A DNA stretch of 7,832 bases. Source: JAZDJJ01 sp043804035. Lineage in GTDB: Bacteria; Bacteroidota; Bacteroidia; Palsa-948. The position numbers and the translations under genes were made by a program. Position 1 is the first letter of the stretch, and each line of letters starts with the position of its first letter. Positions 1 through 5,002 of this stretch are shown in pieces. The notes under the pieces are model-generated. The model had not been told where the DNA came from. It was given only the letters and a program-made list of their open reading frames with translations, and ran no database searches. The DNA is taken from assembly GCA_043804035.1 (NCBI GenBank), contig JAZDJJ010000129.1, forward strand, positions 1 through 7,832. The letters run 5' to 3'.

Positions 1-106
1 CATCTAACTCCGCTTGTATACAAATATCTACCTCTAATTTCCTTAACTGTTCTACTTCTAAGCTATCTATCGCCTTGTGATTAACGAAACTAATTTCGTT
101 TTTTTT
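1..106 (-). CDS. insB: IS1-family transposase, InsB (partial, -1 frame, cut by window edge)
   Basis: Reading the minus strand in the -1 frame from the A8 run at 99-106 gives an open frame to the window edge: after LKK it reads NEISFVNHKAIDSLEVEQ, then LRKLEVDICIQAELD. The last part resembles the start of the InsB catalytic region of IS1, where a similar VIVCAEMDE stretch precedes the transposase core. The join point, directly after the InsA LKK, is where IS1 makes its InsAB' fusion by -1 slippage on a poly-A heptamer. Only about 30 codons are inside the window, so the catalytic DDE residues and the far end of the element cannot be seen. The frame is too short to have been found as a separate ORF. 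Confidence 0.75.
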
Positions 107-354
107 AGTGTGTTTACAACGGTGTTCTTATCTATTCCTAATACTCTGCCCGTATCTCGTATCCCACTACCGTTCATACTCATTTCCTTTATCTGTTCCC
201 GAACACCTTTACAACATGCTTTATATTGGTATTCCATTTGAAAAGTTTTTTTACAATCCCTGCATCTGCAGCGATCTTTGCCCGATATGGATTTTCCATT
301 ACGAACTAAATTTACGCTATCGCAATAGCGGCAATGAATAGTTATAGTTATCAT
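67..354 (-). CDS. insA: IS1-family transposase, InsA (first frame of insAB)
   Basis: This is the small upstream ORF of an IS1-family element. InsA of IS1 binds the element's ends and represses transposition, and its frameshifted fusion with InsB is the transposase. The protein shows an N-terminal zinc-ribbon pattern (CRYC, then CRDC about 20 residues later, ending KKTFQ) and a C-terminal helix-turn-helix region around GIRDTGRVLGIDKNTVVNTL, matching the InsA layout. I chose ATG at 354 (protein begins MITITIHC). The frame stays open to a GTG at 369, but that codon lies inside the probable terminal inverted repeat. The 0 frame continues past an A8 run (99-106) and stops at TAG (67-69), giving a short tail (KLVSLITRR) unlike the conserved part. 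The family assignment is firm; activity is not known. Confidence 0.88.
   Translation of the reverse strand: MITITIHCRYCDSVNLVRNGKSISGKDRCRCRDCKKTFQMEYQYKACCKGVREQIKEMSMNGSGIRDTGRVLGIDKNTVVNTLKKTKLVSLITRR
99..106 (-). promoter_or_regulatory. Poly-A (A8) slippery site for -1 frameshifting in insAB
   Basis: On the minus strand the InsA codons CTA AAA AAA ACG contain eight A residues followed by C. A -1 slip in this run moves the ribosome into the open insB frame. IS1 uses an A6C slippery site at the equivalent position after the InsA helix-turn-helix. Any downstream stimulatory structure was not assessed. Confidence 0.7.
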
Positions 355-386
355 GCCGCAAAAATACACTTATTTCATACACCACC
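355..386 (-). repeat. Probable terminal inverted repeat of the IS1-family element
   Basis: On the minus strand the sequence upstream of insA begins GGTGGTGTATGAAATAAGTG at 386 and runs up to the ATG at 354. IS1-family ends commonly begin with GGT and sit a few tens of bases before insA. The partner end lies outside the window, so neither the repeat nor a target duplication can be confirmed. If the boundary is right, the element lies about 50 bp past the ispH stop codon. Confidence 0.45.
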
Positions 387-436
387 TTTTTATTGAAAAT
401 TATTTTCTTTTCAACATAGCATTGTTAATAACTTTT

Positions 437-1687
437 CTATTTTAGTTCAGCATCAGTATAATTTCCCGCCAACACTTCTTCCATCACAACTTTTGTACTT
501 TTTACATTGATGAAGAAGGAAAGGATTCTCATCATCACCCGCTCCACTATAGCATCAGGACATGAAGCACCGCTGGTTAAAATAATTTTCAAGGGATGTT
601 TGTCAGGCAGATAATTTTCTGTTGAGAGATGAGATTGTGAATGAAAATCAAAATGATTGATTATGTTTTTTGAACACACTTCTTTTTCAGAAGAAATAAA
701 GTAAGTTGGGAATCGCTTTTCGCAAAGTTCTACAATATGAGATGTGTTGGAACTATTATACCCGCCAACAACAATTGCCAAGTCAGCATTTTGCTCAAGC
801 AATACGTATGTGGCATCCTGATTTTCGTTGGTAGCATAACAAAGCGTATCTCTTGTATCAGCAAAATGTTTTTTCAGATTTATGATTTCATATTTCTGTA
901 TCATTACATTTCTAAAATAATCAGCAATCTCCTGTGTTTCTGTAGCAAGCATAGTAGTTTGATTTATTACACCAATTTGCTCAAGATCTTTTTGCGGATT
1001 GAATTTGTCAGAATATCTTCCCTGAAAAAAACTTTCAAACTCAGATAATTTCATTTCTCCAAGAATAAAAGAGCCCAACTTCTTTGCTTCATACATATTT
1101 TTTATGATGATGGCGGGAGCAAAAATTTCACTGCGAGAAAAAGTAGCGCAAGTTTCTTCGTGATTGTGTTTTCCGTGAATGATGATAGTATATTTATTCT
1201 TTCCAAGATTTTGCGACTTCTTCCAAACCCGTTCAACAAACGGACAAGTGGTATCGTATTTATGCACTTCAATACCTAACTTTTTTAATCGTTCTTCTAT
1301 GGCAAGCGTTGTGCCGAAAGCGGGAATAATAACAATGTCATCTTTCTTTAATTCTTCAAACGGGATAAGTTGATTTCCATAAGTGTCCATCAGGAATTTC
1401 ACGCCATGCATTATCATATCGTTGTTTACTTCAGGATTATGAATCATCTGGCTGAGCAGAAAAATTCTTTTATCAGGGTTTTCATTAATGGCTTTGAAAG
1501 AAATCTCAATAGCATTCTCAACGCCATAGCAGAAACCAAAATGTCGGGATATATAAAATATTACAGGACCGAAATCAAGTAGTGTGGGAGAAAAATCTTT
1601 TTTCCGAAGATCTGTATTTCTTCTTAATTCTTTTATACGGGAAATGATTTTGCTTTTGTAAAACTCAGGAATAGTAAATGATTTCAT
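437..1687 (-). CDS. ispH: 4-hydroxy-3-methylbut-2-enyl diphosphate reductase (long type)
   Basis: IspH (LytB) is the cytosolic [4Fe-4S] enzyme that reduces HMBPP to IPP and DMAPP in the last step of the MEP isoprenoid pathway. The three cluster cysteines are visible: C53 (HFGFCYGVENAI), C148 (DTTCPFVERVW) and C283 (RDTLCYATNENQD). Substrate-site motifs are also present: H83 (MIHNPEV), H171/H174/H176 with E177/E178 (HGKHNHEET), QTT at 243-245, NSSN at 311-314 and TSGAS at 371-375. The protein has 416 residues, against about 316 in E. coli, with roughly 40 residues before the first cysteine. Stretches such as HGK-x-x-HEET, the QTTML...ET block and GG-x-NSSNTSH follow the cyanobacterial/plastid form more than the short bacterial form. 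It starts 11 bp after the GH3 stop, so the two are probably cotranscribed. The frame is intact, with no missing key residue. Confidence 0.95.
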   Translation of the reverse strand: MKSFTIPEFYKSKIISRIKELRRNTDLRKKDFSPTLLDFGPVIFYISRHFGFCYGVENAIEISFKAINENPDKRIFLLSQMIHNPEVNNDMIMHGVKFLMDTYGNQLIPFEELKKDDIVIIPAFGTTLAIEERLKKLGIEVHKYDTTCPFVERVWKKSQNLGKNKYTIIIHGKHNHEETCATFSRSEIFAPAIIIKNMYEAKKLGSFILGEMKLSEFESFFQGRYSDKFNPQKDLEQIGVINQTTMLATETQEIADYFRNVMIQKYEIINLKKHFADTRDTLCYATNENQDATYVLLEQNADLAIVVGGYNSSNTSHIVELCEKRFPTYFISSEKEVCSKNIINHFDFHSQSHLSTENYLPDKHPLKIILTSGASCPDAIVERVMMRILSFFINVKSTKVVMEEVLAGNYTDAELK

Positions 1688-1698
1688 ACGACTGACAA

Positions 1699-3234
1699 TT
1701 AATCATGACAGAACTTTTTATTTAAAAACTCTTCCCATTCGTCAAGGTGTTTATTTTTCATCACACGGGGGAATTTATTTTGTGCTCCCATTTTTCCTTT
1801 TTGTTCCATCCACTCATAAAAAACAGAAGTCGGATAAACTTTTACAAAAACATTTTTTATTGCCGCCAAACGTTCTACTCTGTAATCATCATTCAAAACT
1901 TTCAGATGTTCATCTAATAATTCTTTCAACTTTTCAGAATTAACCGTATCGTCAGTTCCAATAAACCATTTATGAGCAAAAAGAGAATGACAAGGAATTC
2001 CTGCGACAGAAAATTCTTTAATATGAATGTTCATATCACGGGAAACAAGTTCAATGGCACGGTTCATATTATCTTGCGAAAGATGCTCTCCGCACAAATT
2101 CAGAAAATGTTTTGTTCTGCCGGTAATAATAATTTCGTGATTAGTCAGCGAAGTAAATTTAATGGTATCTCCAAGCAGGTAACGCCATACGCCGGCGCAG
2201 GTTGACATAAGTAAAGCATATTGAGTGTCTTCCTGAATTTCGGCAAGAGAAAACGTTTCGGGATTACTCCGTAAATTTCCTTCAGCATCAAAATTTTTAT
2301 CAGTGAAAGGAACAAATTCAAAAAATACTCCATTGTCAAGCGTCAGTCGCATTCCTTCGCTATTCGGATTATCGTGGTATGCAATAAAGCCCTCACTTGC
2401 CAGATAGGTTTCCATATAAATGATTGGGCGGGCAAGTAATTTTTCAAATCCTTTTTTGTAAGGAGAAAACGAAACGCCTCCGTGAACATAGATGGAAAGG
2501 TTAGGCCAAATATCATGAATGGTATTTACTTTGTTGTATTCAATAATTTTTTCAATAAGTATTTGTACCCATGAAGGAACACCGCATATCGTTGAAATAT
2601 CCCATTTGTTTGCCGATGCAACAATCTCGTCTAATTTGACTGACCAATCACGTTCGCGTGAAATTCTTTTTCCCGGTTTGTAAAAATGCTGAAACCAAAA
2701 TGGAATGTTGCCTGTGGTGATACCACTGAGGTCCCCTTCAAAATAAGTGCCGTTAAAATTCAGATGAGTACTTCCGCCAAGCATAAGAATACCTCGTTCA
2801 AAATGTTCTTTAGGTAAATTGTAATGCGACTGGGCAAGTAATTGTCTGAGGCTTGTTTTACGGATGGAGCGAAGCATATCTTTTGTAACTGGAATATGTT
2901 TACTTGACGATTCGGATGTGCCTGAACTCAGTGCAAAATACTTTACTTTTCCGGGCCAACATATAAAAGATTCTCCATTCAGTGTACGATACCACCACTT
3001 ACGAAAGATACTATTGTAATCATGCTCAGGCACTGTTTGCCGAAAAACATTCACAATATTTTTTTCATTTAATATCCTTGAAAAATTATATTGTTCGCCA
3101 AAAGCAGTGTATTCGGCACGGGATAAAAGGTTACGCAAAGTATTTACCTGCTGGCGAAACCCATTTTTATGGATTCGTGGTACAACTTTGCGTAATTCTA
3201 TAGTGCGTTTCAGAATACTTCCGAGTAATGCCAT
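1699..3234 (-). CDS. GH3-family acyl-adenylating enzyme (GH3 auxin-responsive promoter family protein)
   Basis: This is a 511-residue member of the GH3 family, part of the ANL adenylating superfamily. Plant GH3 enzymes activate a carboxylic acid with ATP and join it to an amino acid; the substrate of bacterial members is not known to me. The three nucleotide-binding motifs are visible: SSGTSESSSKHIP at 103-115, YLASEG at 277-282 and WRYLLGD at 350-356. They are followed by the hinge-like TGRTKHFLNLCGEHLS at 371-386. The C-terminal domain has NDDYRVER near 448-455 and a KGKMGAQNKFPRV block near 479-491, which carries the lysine-rich segment expected of this family. No signal peptide or membrane segment is apparent, so it is likely cytosolic. 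ispH follows after 11 bp. The family name comes from plant auxin-induced genes; it does not mean a promoter or auxin response here. Confidence 0.9.
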   Translation of the reverse strand: MALLGSILKRTIELRKVVPRIHKNGFRQQVNTLRNLLSRAEYTAFGEQYNFSRILNEKNIVNVFRQTVPEHDYNSIFRKWWYRTLNGESFICWPGKVKYFALSSGTSESSSKHIPVTKDMLRSIRKTSLRQLLAQSHYNLPKEHFERGILMLGGSTHLNFNGTYFEGDLSGITTGNIPFWFQHFYKPGKRISRERDWSVKLDEIVASANKWDISTICGVPSWVQILIEKIIEYNKVNTIHDIWPNLSIYVHGGVSFSPYKKGFEKLLARPIIYMETYLASEGFIAYHDNPNSEGMRLTLDNGVFFEFVPFTDKNFDAEGNLRSNPETFSLAEIQEDTQYALLMSTCAGVWRYLLGDTIKFTSLTNHEIIITGRTKHFLNLCGEHLSQDNMNRAIELVSRDMNIHIKEFSVAGIPCHSLFAHKWFIGTDDTVNSEKLKELLDEHLKVLNDDYRVERLAAIKNVFVKVYPTSVFYEWMEQKGKMGAQNKFPRVMKNKHLDEWEEFLNKKFCHD

Positions 3235-3285
3235 ATTGTAATTTTTTTAATACAGAGATAACCCAATAAAAAATAAAAAACCATT

Positions 3286-3472
3286 AAGAGTTAATAGAAA
3301 AATTGTTAATCGTTAATAGTAAGAGTTAATAGAAAAATTGTTAATCGTTAATAGTAAGAGTTAATAGAAAAATTGTTAATCGTTAATAGTAAGAGTTAAT
3401 AGAAAAATTGTTATTCGTTAATAGGAAGAGTTAATAGAAAAATTGTTATTCGTTAATAGGAAGAGTTAATAG
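3286..3472 (+). repeat. Tandem array of a 35-bp unit, five full copies plus a partial one
   Basis: The unit starts AAGAGTTAATAGAAAAATTG and continues TTAATCGTTAATAGT. Copies start at 3286, 3321, 3356, 3391 and 3426, with a 12-base partial copy at 3461-3472. Copies 1-3 are identical. Copies 4 and 5 are identical to each other and differ from 1-3 at unit position 24 (A to T) and 35 (T to G). There are no spacers, so this is a tandem repeat and not a CRISPR array. Within each unit TGTTAAT and CGTTAAT sit side by side, close to the reverse complement of the heptamer in the next array. Confidence 0.95.
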
Positions 3473-3476
3473 GAAA

Positions 3477-3616
3477 GCATTAACCATTAACGAACAACCA
3501 TTAACCATTCACCATTAACCATTAACCATTCACCATTCACCATTAACCATTAACCATTCACCATTAACTATTAACCATTAACCATTAACGAATAACCATT
3601 AACCATTCACCATTAA
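3477..3616 (+). repeat. Heptamer array, about twenty units of CCATTAA / CCATTCA
   Basis: From 3477 to 3616 the sequence divides into exactly twenty 7-bp units in unbroken phase. Most are CCATTAA or CCATTCA, with single variants GCATTAA, CTATTAA, CGAACAA (3491-3497) and CGAATAA (3589-3595). CCATTAA and CCATTCA alternate irregularly. The array ends just before the recA stop codon. Slippage of a simple repeat is the likely origin. Confidence 0.93.
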
Positions 3617-3623
3617 CACAGAA

Positions 3624-4685
3624 TCAAACTTCTTTCATCAATGCTTCTTTGATTTTGTTTTCTATTTCTTCTGCAAGTTCAGGATTATCGTCAAACACTT
3701 GTTTAACAGTATCTCTTCCCTGTCCGAGTTTGTTATCATCATAACTGAACCATGAGCCACTTTTTTTAATTATCTCATGAGTAACTCCAAGGTCAATAAT
3801 CTCTCCCACTTTAGAAATTCCTTTACCGAAAAGAATATCAAACTCAGCAAAACGGAAAGGTGGTGCTACTTTATTCTTCACAACTTTCACACGCACACGG
3901 TTGCCAATTACCACATCGCCTTCTTTTATCTGTCCTATTTTGCGAATATCCAAACGGACTGATGCGTAAAACTTTAAGGCATTTCCTCCAGTGGTAGTTT
4001 CGGGATTACCGAACATCACGCCAATTTTTTCACGTAGTTGATTGATGAAGATGACGCAACATTTTGTTTTGCTTATTGTGCCAGTAAGTTTTCGCATTGC
4101 CTGAGACATCAAACGTGCGTGCAAACCCATTTTAGAATCTCCCATCTCTCCTTCAATTTCTGCTTTTGGAGTGAGTGCAGCAACAGAGTCAATCACAATA
4201 ATATCAATTGCACCTGAACGAATCAGATTTTCTGTTATTTCCATTGCTTGTTCTCCGTTATCGGGCTGAGAAATAAGGAGTGCTTCCAAATCAATTCCAA
4301 GTTTTTTTGCATACAGACGGTCAAACGCATGTTCTGCATCAATAAATGCAGCAATGCCTCCTTTCTTTTGCGTTGATACAATTGTGTGAAGAGCCAGAGT
4401 AGTTTTTCCTGAAGATTCAGGACCATAAATTTCTACCACTCTTCCTTTCGGAAGACCACCAACGCCAAGTGCAACATTTAATCCGAGTGAGCCGGTAGAA
4501 ATCACATCAATTTTTTCAATCACTTCCGATTGCATTTTCATGATGGTGCCTTTGCCGTAAGTTTTTTCAAGTTTATCAATGGTGAGTTGCAGGGCTTTGA
4601 GTTTTTCTTTGTTTACTTCTTTATCCTGATTTGTATTGGGATTCTTTTCTTTCAATACTTCTTTTACTGCTTCTTTTGTTGCCAT
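3624..4685 (-). CDS. recA: Recombinase RecA
   Basis: RecA is the cytoplasmic ATP-dependent strand-exchange protein of homologous recombination and the SOS/DNA damage response. The 353-residue protein carries the Walker A motif GPESSGKT (88-95, K94), Walker B in DIIVIDSVAAL (D166), the FINQLREKIGV segment (Q216, matching E. coli Q194) and the L2 loop region NPETTTGGNALKFYASVR (228-244). Key residues are shifted by 22 from E. coli numbering because of a charged, lysine/glutamate-rich N-terminal extension before LKALQLTIDKLEKTYGKG. The C-terminus is correspondingly shorter and ends EIENKIKEALMKEV, without E. coli's long acidic tail. There is no internal ATG before M48, so the ATG at 4685 is the start. 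It is flanked by repeats on both sides and appears to be a single gene. The frame is intact. Confidence 0.98.
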   Translation of the reverse strand: MATKEAVKEVLKEKNPNTNQDKEVNKEKLKALQLTIDKLEKTYGKGTIMKMQSEVIEKIDVISTGSLGLNVALGVGGLPKGRVVEIYGPESSGKTTLALHTIVSTQKKGGIAAFIDAEHAFDRLYAKKLGIDLEALLISQPDNGEQAMEITENLIRSGAIDIIVIDSVAALTPKAEIEGEMGDSKMGLHARLMSQAMRKLTGTISKTKCCVIFINQLREKIGVMFGNPETTTGGNALKFYASVRLDIRKIGQIKEGDVVIGNRVRVKVVKNKVAPPFRFAEFDILFGKGISKVGEIIDLGVTHEIIKKSGSWFSYDDNKLGQGRDTVKQVFDDNPELAEEIENKIKEALMKEV

Positions 4686-4750
4686 AATTATAAAGTTTTA
4701 TTAGGTGATTATTTTTGAAATTAATTTTTATGAAAAATACATTTTAATTA

Positions 4751-4758
4751 CAAACGTA
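4751..4758 (-). promoter_or_regulatory. Candidate -7 box of the recA promoter
   Basis: The plus-strand sequence CAAACGTA reads TACGTTTG on the minus strand, a match to the Bacteroidota -7 consensus TAnnTTTG. It would place the transcript start about 60 nt before the recA ATG. A -33 TTG at the usual spacing is not seen; the nearest one (4770-4772) is too close. This remains a weak call. Confidence 0.35.
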
Positions 4759-4802
4759 CATAAAATTTTCAATTACACATAAAAGAAGATAATTTATTGA
4801 GG

Positions 4803-4862
4803 TGGCGGGTCAAGCCCGCCATGACGAACTAATGATAGCGGGTCAAGCCCGCCATGACGAAC
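4803..4862. repeat. Two REP-like palindromic direct repeats
   Basis: A 25-bp sequence beginning GCGGGTCAAGCCCGCC and ending ATGACGAAC occurs twice, at 4805-4829 and 4838-4862, starting 33 bp apart. Each copy folds into a GC hairpin with a 5-nt loop (TCAAG on the plus strand). The stem is 7 bp in the first copy (4803-4821) and 5 bp in the second (4838-4852). The GC richness stands out against the AT-rich surroundings. Similar GCGGGCTTGACCCGC-type palindromes are familiar as dispersed intergenic repeats in bacterial genomes. No T-run follows on either strand, so they are not standard terminators. Confidence 0.85.
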
Positions 4863-4910
4863 AAATCAAAAAGGATTTATAGAAGAAAGGATAATATTAG
4901 ACAACCATAA

Positions 4911-4942
4911 AGTTAATAGAAAAATTGTTAATCGTTAATAGG
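4911..4942 (+). repeat. Isolated copy of the 35-bp intergenic repeat unit
   Basis: These 32 bases match unit positions 4-35 of the tandem array at 3286-3472. At the two positions that separate the array's two subtypes, this copy carries A at position 24 (as in copies 1-3) and G at position 35 (as in copies 4-5). It is therefore an intermediate form. Its presence on the other side of recA shows that the unit is dispersed and not confined to one array. Confidence 0.9.
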
Positions 4943-4967
4943 AAAAGGATTACCATTAAAACATAAA

Positions 4968-5002
4968 CCAATAATCAATTCCCAATAGTCAATAATCAAT
5001 TC
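4968..5002 (+). repeat. Short degenerate heptamer array at the 3' end of the secreted-protein gene
   Basis: Five 7-bp units read CCAATAA, TCAATTC, CCAATAG, TCAATAA, TCAATTC. A 13-bp sequence (CAATAATCAATTC) is repeated at 4969-4981 and 4990-5002, 21 bp or three heptamers apart. The last unit overlaps the stop codon of the secreted-protein gene (5001-5003). The units resemble CCATTAA but are degenerate. Confidence 0.6.

Larger units (their letters stand above)
3235..3623. other. Gene-free stretch between recA and GH3, filled with repeats
   Basis: This 389-bp gap holds about 50 bp of very AT-rich DNA next to the GH3 start (3235-3285), five tandem 35-bp units (3286-3460), a partial unit, and about twenty heptamers (3477-3616) that end seven bases before the recA stop codon. 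I see no gene, no clear TAnnTTTG promoter for GH3 and no stem followed by a T-run that would terminate recA. GH3 and ispH must use either an unrecognised promoter here or read-through from recA. Confidence 0.85.
4686..5000. other. Gene-free stretch upstream of recA, with promoter candidate and repeats
   Basis: This 315-bp gap contains, going away from recA, an AT-rich leader with a possible -7 box (4751-4758), a pair of GC-rich palindromic direct repeats (4803-4862), an isolated copy of the 35-bp unit (4911-4942) and heptamer-like repeats that reach the stop codon of the secreted-protein gene (4968-5002). I see no small gene in it. No clear Rho-independent terminator is present, although the palindromes could help end transcripts of the secreted-protein gene. 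Confidence 0.8.

Noticed and set aside
359..366. CAAAAATA, reading TATTTTTG on the minus strand, as a -7 promoter box for insA
   Set aside because: It fits TAnnTTTG, but transcription would begin almost at the ATG. Such a low-complexity match is expected by chance in AT-rich DNA.
355..369. GTG at 369 as the start of insA
   Set aside because: The codon lies in the probable terminal inverted repeat, and the InsA homology begins after the ATG at 354.
396..415. TGAAAA/TTTTCA inverted repeat between ispH and the IS as a terminator
   Set aside because: The stem is six A/T pairs only, without GC content or a proper T-run, so it is too weak to call.
437..3234. Plus-strand ORFs of 60-103 codons opposite ispH and GH3 (for example 737-1048 and 2982-3203)
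   Set aside because: They are antisense shadows of well-supported genes, with no domain pattern.
1699..3234. Reading the GH3 family name as evidence for auxin response
   Set aside because: The name derives from plant gene induction. The sequence only shows an adenylating enzyme of unknown substrate.
3286..3472. CRISPR-like array of 35-bp repeats
   Set aside because: The units abut each other with no spacers and there are no cas genes in the window. It is a plain tandem repeat.
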